Shown here piece by piece: positions 1-13,300 of a stretch of DNA of 64,000 bases; within the stretch, counting starts at the first letter, position 1, and the number at the start of each line of letters is the position of its first letter. The notes beneath the pieces were generated by a model, which did not search any database, was not told the origin of the DNA, and saw nothing but the letters and a program-made list of their open reading frames with translations. The DNA comes from Flectonema sp. DT1601 (taxonomy: Eukaryota > Euglenozoa > Diplonemea > Diplonemida > Diplonemidae), in contig OZ025813.1 in NCBI GenBank assembly GCA_964019425.1, positions 496,001-560,000 on the forward strand. The letters are read 5' to 3'. A program made the translations under genes and the position numbers.

Positions 1-90
1 TTCCTTAATTCTTCCAAATATTTCTTCTTCTTTTCTCACTTTAATTTTAAGAGCTTCTCGTTGAATGCTGCTATGATTGCCTGCATTTTA

Positions 91-278
91 TTATTTTCTT
101 TCACTTCGTGACTCGCTATTCTTCGAATCCAATGAAACTCTTTTGAAGGACTTCTTAAAGTTATCTTTAATAAAGTCAACATTGATTACATTAAGATTAC
201 ATAGACGTTGCAGTTGCTTTCTGAAGCCATAAACCAGGCGAAACTCCAGGGCCGTGATGAAGGAGACCCATTGGAATT
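91..278 (-). CDS. Possible last coding exon of an unidentified gene
   Basis: On the minus strand an open frame runs from about 278 to a TAA at 91-93 and gives about 61 residues, with aromatic and basic stretches such as FQWVSFITALEFRLVYGF near its start and a Ser/Arg/Lys-rich end. It begins directly after an AG that follows an A-rich run, as a 3' splice site would, and would continue a codon from an upstream exon. Codons look ordinary, unlike the homopolymer shadows nearby. I do not recognise the protein. No upstream exon could be placed with confidence in 279-967, so this may also be a chance frame. Confidence 0.3.
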
Positions 279-967
279 CTTTTTTTTTTCGTTTTTTTCT
301 TTTTTTTTAATCTCTTCAGTTAGGACGTTTCAATTCTTTTTTTTTTTAATTTTTTTTTTTTTCCCCAAAAAATATTTGATGTGGTTTAAGACTGGTCATC
401 TTGGAACCTCTCAGGCTTATTTTTCAACAAGCCCGATTCTTTAATTATTTGGAGGGGAAACAAGTTTATTTATTTACTTAACTAACCAAACCCCCACTAG
501 GTTGGTATGCACAAGTGAATGCACTTCTACAAACGAGGCAACAATCGTTTCGATTCTGAACCGAGATTAATCCGGTACACGAGACTAATTTAACCTGAAC
601 TCCTACTAAGTTTTGAAAACAAGTGTACGGCTATCAACGTATGCATTGATGAACAAGAAGTCAAAAATAAAGAATTGACACTAACTTAAAACTATACAGA
701 AAATAGTACTTTGCTGGTATTTTATTTGTGTCACGAAACCCGTGAACCGACTTAAAACTGATAAAGCTAAAGGAGGTTTACGTATGCTGCGCTGTTAAAA
801 ATGCAAAAAAAAAAAAAAAAAAAAAATCTAGATTGGCACTGCGGGTGTTTTTATTAAGATTTTTAATTATAAAAAAAACAAAATAAGTTTCCTCCAATGA
901 TGGTGGACTCAGCTACATTTTTTTTTTTTTTTTTTTGATACGTATATTATACCTCTTACGAGAGTAA
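279..967. other. Gene-poor interval rich in A and T runs
   Basis: Apart from T runs at 280-360 and A/T runs near 806-830 and 918-936, nothing recognisable is seen. It should hold the 3' UTR of the NXPE-like gene and perhaps upstream exons of the 91-278 frame. Short open frames here are mostly Phe or Lys homopolymers. Confidence 0.4.
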
Positions 968-2854
968 CTAAAAAGCTTTATCCAGAACCGGTTGCTCTAC
1001 AGGTTCAGGATCAACCCCTGTTTCAATCGTTAGCTGCGGATCAGTTATATCTGCTCCAGGAAGGGAGCTACACATTTTGTTCATCCAAATAGCGATTTCG
1101 AATTTATCAGCCATCCAATTCCGATAACATTGTTGTGGATTGGAAGGCTGCCACATGTGACAAAATGATTTGTGTGCTCCGAAATGAATGCCAAAATGAC
1201 AATAAAATGGACCAATAGCCAATGGTGATGCCAACGTATACCTATCAGTCGCAGTCAGACCAGGAAGTGAATGCGATGCGAGAGAGTTGATGACAAGATG
1301 GGAATTATGAGCTGAGACAACACTTTCAAATTTGTTTTGAAGTGCGGACTGACATACTGAAGCGGCATTGGAAATACGATCGTCTAAGCATTGAGGATGA
1401 CCTGTATCCCAGTGAATGTTGTTCTGGTGCTTTGATACTTTTTTTAACACTTCTGACATGTCATTTTTGAAATCCACAAAACTATTTTTAGCATTCTCAT
1501 CCCACATAAATGAATGCAGCAACACGAAGTCTGGATTTTGTTGTAACGCCTCTTCGAAAACGTCGAACGTCGATCGTTTACGTTGATCTCCGTAACGACT
1601 TCTATTAAGCAAAGCAAGCGCTTTCGGGAACGTCCATGGCGGATCTGCTACGTTACGTCCACCTCCCCAAACGAACTGAACTGACAGAGATTGTGATGTA
1701 TTTTTTGGATTCTTCCGATTAATATTCCACTGACGATGTTCAAACTGACTAGCACAACCGATTGCCAGGTAGTGGTGGTATTTTTTTCCATATTTTTTTG
1801 TTGTGACAAACGATCCACTTGGACAATTCTTTCGTATCCAATTAAAACTCTTTCTCAATACTGGAACCCCGAGGAGTTGTTCAATCAGGTTAGTTGTTGG
1901 CTGCTTTAGAGTTGAATCTCCAAAGAATAATAATTTCTTTTTATCTAAACAAGTCCATGCATCACGTTGATTATAAAGTCTTAGGTAGCAATCCTCGGGT
2001 ACATAAACCCATCCGTCGGTTGAGAAAAAAGGAAGGTCACCTACGCAAATTCCAGGACTGCATTTTTGGTTATTAGACTTAACCCAGCTGCCATGAAGCC
2101 CAGCATCCCAATGCTGACCACAAACTTTTTCTGGTAGTATTTTCTTACCTGAAACTTCTACTTCAGTGCACTTCTTTTTGTATTCAGCATCTGGTGCGGG
2201 ACACCATTCCGAAGTTGGTTTCTTTCTAAACTTGTTAACGTCAGCGTCTCTCTTCTTTCTGGCTGTTTCATACGTGTAATCATTATTCCAGGCTTCAGAA
2301 GTTGGCCAGGTAGCAAATTGTAGATGACCAGAATAAAATAAATATAAACAAACACTAAAGGTTCCAGGTATTATCGGTTTGAAAGAGAACTCATATACCC
2401 CTGGTTGGTGATGAGATAATGTTTTTACGGGGAGTTTGTTGTGGGATGAATTTGAAGTTATTTCAAATAAATCACCCGTTCGACAAGTCGGTTTATTAAG
2501 TGAATCGTAACTCAAGATTTGACCGAAAATAGTAGATCCAGTCTTGCTATTCTCAACTAGAACAATCTTACTGTGAGCCAACGAAGTTTGAGTTGCATTT
2601 TGATTGCTGCTATCTCTGCAGTAGGTTAAGTACTCTTCAAGAGCGTTGGGGGTTGCTCTTTCTGATTTTATGTCCTCACTTAACCTTTGGTTATTTTTAT
2701 CATTTTTTATCTCAAATGTAGCTACAGAGGAATTCTCCATATTTTGTTTCTTAATTGAATTTTCAACTCGTGGGGTTAACGTAGCTTCGTGTAAAGAGAA
2801 TTGCCACAGTACTATAAGCAAAGCAACAACACCCAATAGCCCTGAGAACTTCAT
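968..2854 (-). CDS. NXPE-like PC-esterase, single-pass secretory-pathway membrane protein
   Basis: The 628-aa product starts at the ATG at 2854. That Met is followed at once by a hydrophobic segment (MKFSGLLGVVALLIVLWQF), a signal anchor, so I prefer it to in-frame codons further upstream. A likely 5' UTR intron ends at a T-tract plus CAG near 2965. After a Ser/Asn-rich linker comes an Ig/filamin-like stretch (roughly residues 100-220), then a Trp/Cys-rich region and the GDSTLKQ motif (roughly residue 320), the nucleophile motif of the GDSL/PC-esterase fold. The C-terminus holds several Cys, His and Trp residues (HFGIHFG, FCHMWQP) where the Asp/His partner would lie. An Ig-like domain before a PC-esterase is the layout of NXPE proteins; TBL/DUF231 acyltransferases are the alternative. 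Substrate unknown, probably acetylated or sulfated glycans in Golgi or ER. Confidence 0.65.
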   Translation of the reverse strand: MKFSGLLGVVALLIVLWQFSLHEATLTPRVENSIKKQNMENSSVATFEIKNDKNNQRLSEDIKSERATPNALEEYLTYCRDSSNQNATQTSLAHSKIVLVENSKTGSTIFGQILSYDSLNKPTCRTGDLFEITSNSSHNKLPVKTLSHHQPGVYEFSFKPIIPGTFSVCLYLFYSGHLQFATWPTSEAWNNDYTYETARKKRDADVNKFRKKPTSEWCPAPDAEYKKKCTEVEVSGKKILPEKVCGQHWDAGLHGSWVKSNNQKCSPGICVGDLPFFSTDGWVYVPEDCYLRLYNQRDAWTCLDKKKLLFFGDSTLKQPTTNLIEQLLGVPVLRKSFNWIRKNCPSGSFVTTKKYGKKYHHYLAIGCASQFEHRQWNINRKNPKNTSQSLSVQFVWGGGRNVADPPWTFPKALALLNRSRYGDQRKRSTFDVFEEALQQNPDFVLLHSFMWDENAKNSFVDFKNDMSEVLKKVSKHQNNIHWDTGHPQCLDDRISNAASVCQSALQNKFESVVSAHNSHLVINSLASHSLPGLTATDRYTLASPLAIGPFYCHFGIHFGAHKSFCHMWQPSNPQQCYRNWMADKFEIAIWMNKMCSSLPGADITDPQLTIETGVDPEPVEQPVLDKAF

Positions 2855-4236
2855 TGTGAAAATTACCCTGAATTGAACGTGAAAATAGTAATTTAAATAA
2901 AGCTTCTTTTGACAGGTCATTACTACACGACTGATCCTACTCATCATTTCCTTTTGACAACTACCTGAAAAAAAACAAAAAAAGAAGAAAACTAACAAAA
3001 CTGTTACGACTAGCGATACATGCACTGCTATTCTAGCATACAAGAGTGTTGCTTTTGTTTTTTGTTTTTTTTTGGTGACGATAGAGAAGTTGGAGAGGGA
3101 AGGGGTAAAGCAAAGGCAAAAACAAAAAAAGAAGAAGAAACAAAAAAAAAACGGAGAAACAGACACTAAACAACACATCTCAAACAGTTTTGTAAAGAGT
3201 AAGGCATCATCTCGATGGCTGTTCCAACAAAACACTGCGAACAAGAAGAACTGTTGAATGGTAAACTGGTTTCTCCAAAATAAAATTTTAAAAAAAGATC
3301 ACTGCGCAAATAGTAAAGAACCAGGCTAAACTTAACTCAGCTAAAAAAGACATAAGAAAATGAGAGCGGCAGAATCAGAGAAAAGGGAAAAACATGGGAG
3401 AGACGGGTTTTTTTTTTTTTTTTTTTTTTTCTCGCAGATATCACATATCGTTGGTGCTATGGATTTCTTTGCTTTTTTTTTTTCTTTCTTTCCCTCTTGT
3501 GGTTGTTTGCACCTCATGCCAATTAACCCGTAAAGGGGATTAAAAAATTGATATTTTTTTTTTTTTTTTTTTAATTATTTAGGAAGAAGGACGCCTGTAA
3601 AAAAAAACAACAGCAAATACGAGTCGATGCTTTTCCACGACGGTTTCCATCGCAGTCTTTTCTTTTTTTTTTTTTTTTTTGGTTGTCTTATAAGTCAATT
3701 TGGTACAAAAGATGAATTCCCTCCTCAAGTTTTTCTTCTACATATATAAACAGCAAGAAGCCGTGTTTTTTTTTGTTCTATTTTAAAAAAAATAGAAAAA
3801 AAAATAACAAAGAAGAAACAACAGGGAATGAAAGGAAACTCTAAAAAGAGGAAAAAAAAAAAAAAAGAGAAAAAAAAAGACAAATAAAAAAGACAGACTG
3901 CGGCAGAACAAACGGAAAACGACGACGATTCACGAAAGTGTTTTTCTGCGGATTGCTAGTTGACTATAAGGAAATGTAACAGTAATTGCGAAGTTTAATA
4001 AAAGTAAAAAATGAAAAATCAACAGCACTTCAGCCTGGCTAACACCAATTCCACAGAATACAGGAGTTGAGCCAAGAGAAACAAAGGGTTAATAATAATA
4101 AAAAAGAGGAGCCTGATTCTTTTCTTATGGAGGAAAGGAAAAAAAGAAAAAGTCACCAACAAGAAGAAAAAACCACGTAACACGCACAAAGCAAAAAATA
4201 TCCAAGGTTTCAAAAAGAAAATCAAGTTTATTGTTG

Positions 4237-4267
<31 letters not shown>

Positions 4268-4301
4268 TGAGATATTTTTAAAAATGAATAAGTTAACCCA
4301 C
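2855..4301. other. Intergenic region with long homopolymer tracts
   Basis: Contains the 5' UTR and probable 5' UTR intron of the NXPE-like gene and, towards 4301, the 3' UTR of the FAS gene. T or A runs of 15-30 nt occur near 3411, 3550, 3662, 3848 and 4241. No coding exon is visible on either strand. Confidence 0.5.
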
Positions 4302-7300
4302 CTATGCAGCCTGTGCGTATGCGATGCAGTACGCACCAGAATGTGAAACAGAAACCGAAACTTTTGAGACACCAGCCTTTGCTACTGCAGGGGCAGCAGA
4401 GCCATGGAAGGTAACCTTAAAGTCAGCAGATATTTCGATTTCTCTCAAAGGTGCTGCTGGGCCATCCCACACTGGGGAAGCTCCCTCTTCTTGAAATGAT
4501 GAAACTGCTTTGATAACAGCTTCCTTACTACACCACAATGAAGTAAATGCAGATCGTGGGTTCGACGACGCATTGCAATTATCAGACTCCGCTGTCGTAA
4601 AGTTACGTTCAATAAATGTCTGATTGTCGAGTGGTATAGCGCTCATCATCTCTACATCACATCCAATTCCCTTCTGTCCTTGAAATCCAGAAGAGATCAT
4701 AGAACGTTCTTCTTGTGGTGTCGATGAAATGGTTTGTTTTGGACCAGTGTAAGCAGCGAATGACCACTTACCATTCTTAAAGGAAGCTCTCGCCAACGGA
4801 TCTAAGTAAATAGATTGTTGTTGTTCAGGTGTGTATGGAGCAGCTTCCTTTACTCTGATTAGTTTACCTCCAGTCATAGATTCGTGATAGTGTTTGTAAG
4901 CAGCTTGTTGACGTGATCCTCTCTTCATCATGTAAGTGTTGTATTCAGCTTGGTCAAGTGTTGCTAGAATGTAGTCAGGATGGATTACAAGACACTCTCC
5001 TCCAACTTGTCCAAATCCAAATGACTTCAACAAGCAAGCCTTAACTTCAACATCTCTCAAAGTCTTTGATGGAAAGAAGAGGTTCGAAAACTTAGACAAC
5101 CTGCTGTCAACATTATCAGCATTTCTGTTTCCAGGAATGATTTGGTGTTCGAGCATCTGAAGACAGCCGTTGAGCATCCATGCAGCAGCAGCACCCTTTG
5201 GATGACCAGTGAGCCACTTCTGGAATACTGTTGGTAGTAAGTTACCCTTTGATCTTCCCAAATGACCAACTTGAGTGTTCACAACTTCAGACTCATTCAA
5301 ATCATTTGCCTGAGTTGAAGTTCCGTGGAACGATGCGACAGAAATATCATCGACGTCTAATCCCCAGACAGCCAGAGCTCCTCTCATTGGAGCAATCGAC
5401 GCGTTGTTTCTGTAGAAACTTTGACCGAAGGTTTCGAGAGCTGCCTGTTCCTTACGATGAGCATTCTCTTTGAGTTCCATCAATCTCTGATCGATGTACT
5501 TCTCGATATCTAATCCACTCTTTGGTTGGTCTTCTTTTAGTTGAGTTACTTCACTTTGTAAGTAATCGTGTTCTTCACGTACCCACCTTGCGATGTTCTC
5601 ACGTTCTCTCTTCAGTTGCATCTTTCTCCAGTTAAAGTCGAGGAGTCGCTGTGGTACGATGCCGCGGTTTTCTCTTGCCGTTGTTAAGATACCCTGACCT
5701 GGCGCAGGAACAGAACGTCCTTCCTTGTCAGTAGCAGTGTTAGTGAGAGCGACAATTCCGTAAATAGGAACTCCCATTTCAATAGCGACTTCAGCAGACA
5801 TGAGGACGTGCATACCAGCACCCTGTGATTCCATAAATCCTGCACGGGAAGTTGTTGTTGGGCGAGACATCTCTGATGGAGTGCGACCCTTTAAGAGTTC
5901 TTCAGTTGCATCAGAAGTCGCCTTCATGTTCGCAAACTCATAAGAACCTTCTTCAGTAAAGTCATCATACCCACCAGCGATAACAACCTTCGCCTTTCCT
6001 GACATAATTGTTTCAACACCAATCTCAACAGATTCTACTGCTGTAGCACAAGCACCAACTGGTGTTTTTATTGGACCAGATGATGAAAGTAATAATAAGT
6101 TAACCCAAGCAGGCATTACGTTAATAAACGACTCTTGAAGGATATCTTTTTGAACTGGTTGGTCGAGGAGTCTCTTACGGAAGATACCCTGAAGAGCAGT
6201 CATACCACCAATACCACCTCCAGAAGTGTTACCGAGTTCAGAAACGTGAATGTACTTGTAGAACTCATAAGGATCACTGATACCAGAAGTAACTAAAGCC
6301 TCAACAGTTGATACTAAAGTAAATAACGTAACTGGATCAACCTGATCAACGATATCTTTTGGAAGTCCATAAGTCTCTGCCTTCCATCCAGTTGGGATCT
6401 GGCCAGCAACTGTTCTGCTGAATTGAAGAGCCTTTGGAATGTACAGTTGAGCTCCCTTTCTAAGTTTTGCCAACCAAATTCCATCTCCCTTCTCCCAAAT
6501 ATCAACAGAGTCTCCGTGTTGAAGTTTAAATGCTTGAGCTTCATCTTCACCACACTCAACAGGAGTCATCTCATGATCAATTGATACTTGGTGTAAGAAC
6601 ATCTTCTTCTTTGGGTTGTATCCATCGTGTAGTTCTGGTTCAACAATACGAACACCAGCGTGCTTTAAGATCTCTTCTTCGTAGTCTTTCTTGATGTCGA
6701 TGTCTTTGAGTTGCTTACCTGACTTAGCATCAACCCAACCAGAGTATTTAGGTTCTCGTTTGTAAGTAATGAATCCCATGGCCCAGGCCATTTCAATACA
6801 ACCCTCGAGAGAGAATTGTCCCTCAGATTCGATTTGCCATCTTGTTCTTGAGTTACCCCATGGGCCTACCTCACCGTATCCAGTGATGACAATTACCTTT
6901 GCTGGGTCAACCATTCCCTTCATGTGTCCGAGTTCTTTGTGTAGTTTTTCATAATTCTTCGTCTTTGGGAACTCAAACTTGAGATTAGCACGAGCGCTAA
7001 CACCAGCAGGATGCTTTACTGGAACTGCGCTGATTTCTTCATCTTCCCTCTTCTGTTCCGCTGCAACCGCTGAGCGAACATCAGCGATCTCTCTGATGGT
7101 AGTGCGAAGGTTTGATGAAATGTTATTTAAGTTCTCAACGAGGTGAAGACCACCATTAAGGTCAGCCCAAACAGGTTCTCTCTCAGCCAGTTTTACGATC
7201 TTTGGATGCATCAAAGCAGAAATATTGAGAGCCATCTCCATCGTAGAGAAGGTACGAACACCTAACTTTTCGATTCCTTCAGCGACGATGTTGTTGGCTG

Positions 7301-10300
7301 CCATGAGTCCAGTTCCTCTGGTCCAACCAATTGAGGCACCGACAATTGTAAGATACTTACCCCAGTGTTCAGAGTGCCATTTGTTGAAGAGTGCTTCAAG
7401 TCCAATCTTAGACTCAGCATAAAGTCCATCTCCTCCAAAGATTCCATGATTTGGTGACATTGGCAGCACTACTTGAGTTGGTCGACTTATTTGTTTGATA
7501 CCGACCTTTTGAATCTTTACAGCACCTAATAATCTTAATACATTAGTAAGCATTATTCTGTGTGCGAGTTCTGATCGGGAACCAATGCCGTCAACTTCCA
7601 TACCTTGTTCAGAGATAGCAGCGAATGGAATAATGAAATCAAGATCAGTTCCAAGACCACCACTCTTAACATCATCGTATATAAACTTAACGACTGCCTG
7701 GATATCTGTGTTTGATCCTCCGTTGAATGGAACGACGTTCAGAGATGATCCTTTGGCTCCGTTCATCTCATACACATTTCTGTAGAAATCACATGTTGGC
7801 TTGGAGTAGGAAGATGTGGTACAAATAACCTTACACCCGCCCGATAATAAAATCTTTATTATCTCAATACCAATTGAACCTCTACCACAACCAGTACAGA
7901 GAGCTACCTTATCTTTGAAAGTAATACCAGAGTTGGTAGTTGAGTGAAGTGCTTCAAGGTATGCCTTAGTCATGTTTTTATTGTACTCGTAGTGCATAGG
8001 ATCTTCTAATGATCTAACTTTCAAGTTTAATAGTGGAGCTGGATCGCTTGCTGGCTTTCTACGCATGTCTCTCTTTGGCATCATTGCTTCATCTGGATCG
8101 ACTTCTGATTCAACTTCTGCTGGTCCGAAGTGAGGTCCAGCAAGGTTCAACTCTGCGAGGATGGTGTCGAGTTCTTTTCTGTTGATTCTGTTTTTAGAAC
8201 CCAATTTCTGAAGTTTTGATAGACCCTTTCTTACCTTAGCATTCTGTTGCAGTTGAACTAAATCAATACCGCGAGCCATCTCTTTAGCGTATTCGACATA
8301 GCTACCAACACCTACTCTAGGAACTTCTTTATAACTAATAATACCATTATTACTAATAGTAGTACACGGTGACATAGGATGGTCAACAGGCGTAAATAAC
8401 GGAGGGCTTGTCAAAATGTGATGCGCTGGAGCAAAGTCAAGCATCCATACCGGAGCGAATGTCGGAATCTCTCTAGCGAGCATATAACCAGAAAGTTTTA
8501 ATTTCTGGAAGTATGAACCACCTCTTGCCATTGCAATCTTTGTGTAGTATTCAATAAAATGAAAGAACTGTTGATCAGCTCTGTTCATAATATGGTGAAC
8601 CATTCTTTGGTGTGCAACAGATAGTGTTGGTGGTGCAATAACTCCTCGAGTCATGTCGAGGAGAAACTGGACGTAGTCTTGTTTAGCCCAGTTCCAAGAT
8701 GCTTCATAAGTACGAGCCATCTTTCTTGAGAACTTTGGAGTGATTCCATCAACGAAAGTATCACCCAACTCTTCCTTTAGAGTGTCAAGTTCTTTTTGTA
8801 ACTCTGAGATTGTTGCTTTAGCAGCTGAGGCTGCGTGCCAACCTGCACGTGAGTCCTCACCGAGGTATGTACTAAAGAGTTCCATCTGCTCACGAATGAG
8901 ATCATCTTGTTTCTTTGTAATCGCTGACAGCGCAGCACTTGACATGGCTGGACCCGCAACTGCTACAGTTCCTGGAGCGCCACCAGAACCTGATAATGAA
9001 ATGCCCTGAACGGAAGCATAGCTGCTGGTAACGGAGTCCCAGAATCCCTTGGCATCCGCATCGCTTCCCAAACGGGCAGCTGGTTCCTTTGAAAGTGCGA
9101 AAAGAAGAACTCCGTCAGTTCGCTGTGGACCAAATCCAAGTGAAGTCAAATAAGACTTTACTGCAGTCATACCAAATGATCCAGGCATCTTTGATGATAC
9201 TAATTTCTGAGTTGCCTTCTGTGAGTACTTCCCCAACGTTGAGTAAGTTGAAAGCGCCTTCGCGACTTCACCCAACGGCATCTCAGCAGCTCCATCAATC
9301 TTAGTAATCGCATCCCCGAACTCTGCCTGGAGATCTCCGAGTAACTCATTTTGAAGAGTCGACTTTCCGGACACTAATTCTTTTATCGATCTCTTGTCGA
9401 GGTCGGAGTTTGCAGGCAACTTCATCTTCGTACCGACCAAGACTCTAATGAAATCAATGGCTGATACTGGAGCGTCAGGGATAGAAACTGGACCAGCTGC
9501 TGCTGCAACAGCAACAGGGGCACCAACAGCTGCAGGTGCCGACGGCTGTCCTAAAGTGATTCCGGCGTACGCGGCGTATCCAGAGGCAACAGTGTCCAGC
9601 CATTTCTTAGCGTCGGCTTCGGAACCTAATCGAGAAGATGGTTCTAAAGTTAATCCAAATAGAAGACATCCATCAGTACGTCCTGTTGCTAATCCGTGAC
9701 TTCCTAAATGAGACTTCACTTGTCCCATTCCGAAACCACCCGGCATCTTTGATCCAATCATCTTTGTTACTAATCCTTGTGTTACCTTTCCAAGTGTTCC
9801 TGTTGAGGTCAGACCAGATGATAATTTAGTGAGAGGTTCTTCTTCTGGTTTATCCATTTGGAAGCCGGGGAATTCCTGTCCGAGGTCACCAAGAATTTCA
9901 TTTTGAAGAGTTGACTTCCCCCCAACCAGATCTTTAATTGATTTGCTTGTTGGAGTTTCAGCGAGTGGCTTTCTAATACGAGTCGACACGAGGACGTGAA
10001 CAATCTCCTGAGCGCTAACTGGAGCATCAGCTACAGCAGAAACAGGTCCTGGAGCAGCAGCAGCAGGCGCTGCGACCACTGCGACAGGTGTTGGTGCTGG
10101 TGCCGCAGCCGCTGCCTTTGATGCTGCTGGAGCAGGCGCTGGACTGTCATCGGCGGTGTAGTAAAGTTCGTCTTTTTGTTTGTTGACGTGCAGAATAGTT
10201 CTTCTGAATGATGAAACGTCATCGTGCTTCTCATACTTTGCTTTCAATGTTCTACTAGCCATAGTAGTAAGAGTTGGTTCTGGTCCAATCTCAACAAGTC

Positions 10301-13300
10301 TCTCAATGCCGTAGTCACTGAAGATGACATCTTGGGTTTCAATCCATCTGACTGGTGAAGCGAATTGATAAGCAAGTAATTCAATCAGAAGAATGTATCC
10401 GAGAGACTGTTGTTCTGCAGCGTTCATGTCTGACTTCCAATTGTCGAGAACGGTTTGAATTTTTGGAGATTTCGACGACTCGAACACAACCTCAACAAAT
10501 TTCTTTGAAATATCAAACGGACGAGCTACCAAGTTAGGAATATAACGAGCTTTTAATGCCTTCACATCAACCCAATCAACAGATAACTTTTGTTTTAATA
10601 ATTCTCTGAACGGAGCAACTCCCGACAACAAGAAAGAACTGTGGAACGGTACATCAATTCCAGGAAGCGGAATAGTTGCGAATCCTCTTTCGGAGATGGC
10701 TCTGCCACCATTGTTCTCTTTCTTCTGAACACACTTTGCGTAAACACCCTTCGCAATTTCAGTTAACTTCTGTTCAAGCTGGTCGCGTGACATCTTCTCG
10801 AGAAGCTTTGTGACGTTTAGTTTTTCCATTTTGATGAAATTTAAAACATTTGAAAGGCAGTCGAGTGTTGTGAGCTCACCAGATGCGACGTATTGCTGTC
10901 CGACGACGTTGTAGTTTACGATTTGAAGAACCTCATCAGAGATTTCTTTGATTTTGTCGACGATGAACTGAAGAGCTTCCTGAGTGAAACCTTCACCAAC
11001 ACGAGAAGGATTTACAGCAACCATTCCGTAATCTGAACGACCCTTTGAGTCTCTTGGAACAGCTACCTGCATAGTCATTCCTCTGTAGAACACAACATCA
11101 ACAAGTGCTTCTACTGAAAGAACTTCAGCAAGAGCTGCAAGTGATGAATACTCTCCCAGAGAGTGACCAGCAAATATAGCATTCTGTTGAACCAATCCCT
11201 TCTCTTCCATGTCCTTGTAGGCGGCAACCTCCATCAGGGTGAGAGCAGGTTGTGTGAATTGAGTTGCATTGAGAAGACCCTTCGGACTATAAAAAGTATG
11301 ATACATCGTAGTACTCGTAATGTTTGGGAACAGTGGGAGGGCGAGCATTGTTCCATCTTTCTGTTGGACTTCGTAGACTAGTCTGCGGTAGTTCTCACGC
11401 ATGACAGCTCCGTGTTTACCTCCGAAGTGAATAGTTAACTCATTTGGGTTCAATCTTACGATTTCTAAAATAGAAAATCCATAACTGTGCTTTAAGTGAA
11501 AGTCAGCTCTGTCCCACATCGCCTTGGCTACTTCACTTGATCCGTAAAGGTCCATCCCCATTCCCTTTGTTTGAGATCCTTGACCAGTAAAGATGTAAGC
11601 AGTTGGTGCTTCATCTACTTCAGAAATACCTTTCATGATTTGAACTCCATTTTGGTTTGAAACAGAAAGTTGAATTAATTTCTTCCCCTGAGTCATACCC
11701 ATGTGAGTTAAGGTTGTTGTCAACACATCAGATGGGAGAACCATTCCAATAAAGTCAGCTTTGTAATAAGAAACTCTGTGAGGATGGTTGTCAGCTGCAA
11801 ATATTTCAACAATTCTTCTGATGGCTGCGGATGTCCACATTCCATGAACAATTGTTGATGGCAATGCTGCTAAGTCTGCGAAGTATGGATTAGTATGAAT
11901 TGGATTAGTGTCTCCACTCACAACAGAGTAAGGCATGTTTGCTTCCGGACATCTCGTTGACGCATCTAAAATCTCTTCAGAGATATCAAGTATCCTTCCT
12001 GTTTCAAACATTGACTCATCCTTGACAGGTGTTGCAACTCTCTTTAGGTAGCTTGCGACTGGGTCAGCAGCGCAGTCTTTTCTCGAAAAGTTAATTATTC
12101 CAATTTCTACTTCTTCCTTAGTGGATAACTTGACCATCACAGTTCCAGTGATGGTCAATTCAGAGAATCCACCTGAAGCTTTGAAACGACGCATTGAAGC
12201 AGTGTTGAATGTAAGTTCTGCTCCTTCAATAACTAAGTCTGGTTTACTCCATTCAATCCACGTCTTTGAACGAGCAACATGTGCAGTAGCGGAATCAGAA
12301 ACATCTAACAAGTAAGGTGTGTGAGTTTCTCTTGAGAAAGTGTTTTCCCAATCACCTCCAGCACCTCTGTAACAGAATGAACTGCTGATTTCAATAACTG
12401 CCTCTTGTTTCAAGAACAGAGTCCCCGTCACATCAACAATCTTATTGTTGTTGTCATCGTTTCTGACGGAAGTTACCTCTCCGACTGACTTTAATTCATC
12501 TCCTTCTCTCAACATAAGTCCTGGTCTCAGAACTCTAAAAGAATTACCCAAGTGAACTAATGAGAGAAGATCTCCTTCGATATTCTTCGCAAAGAGTGCT
12601 CTGATGACGGATTTCCACCCAGCGACCATTGCGTAGTCTAGAGGAGCATACAGCTTACCATCTTTATCGCCTTCAACGTACTTTCCATTTCTGTTTAAAA
12701 CAGTTTGGCAGAAATCTGTGATTGCTGATTTTGTAATAACATGAGGCGGGTTATTTTCACCTAAACAAGTTAACTCCCATGTTGGTCTTGGTTCGTTCAT
12801 TGCAATCTCAGCATCCTCATCACCGAGCCACAGTCTTGAGTAGAATTCCTTCGCACGTTGAACAGCTCCATCAGTCTGTTCTCTAATTGGCATTGTACCA
12901 CACTCAGGGTGGTATCTGTATATGAGGTCGAGTGGAAGTTTCTTTTCATGATACTGACTGAACGATAATAGAGTTACAATTATTTGATTCTCTTCCGTGT
13001 CACTTTTACTAATGCTGACCATCTTCTCACCTCGTCTGTAGATATCGAGTGATAATGGCATTCCAGATTGTTCAACAGAGAGAGTAGCTGATTGATGTAA
13101 TCGAGGTTTTATAATTCTCCGAACTGGGTTTGAAATCCATCTGCTGTTCTGACCTGAACCTCTAACAATATTATCACTGCAGACTAAAGCCTTTAACCAT
13201 GAGGCGACTTCACCACTGATAGACTCTAACCAGACTGATTCCTCAGGTAGATCTGCTTCCTCGTCGGTTGTTATTTCAAACTTTGCTTCTCTTTCATTCC

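Noticed and set aside
208-444. Plus-strand 78-codon frame
   Set aside because: Mostly Phe from T runs; it overlaps a better minus-strand exon candidate.
2855-3244. 130-residue N-terminal extension of the NXPE-like protein
   Set aside because: Begins with TTG, contains Phe/Lys homopolymers and a splice acceptor; the signal anchor follows the Met at 2854.
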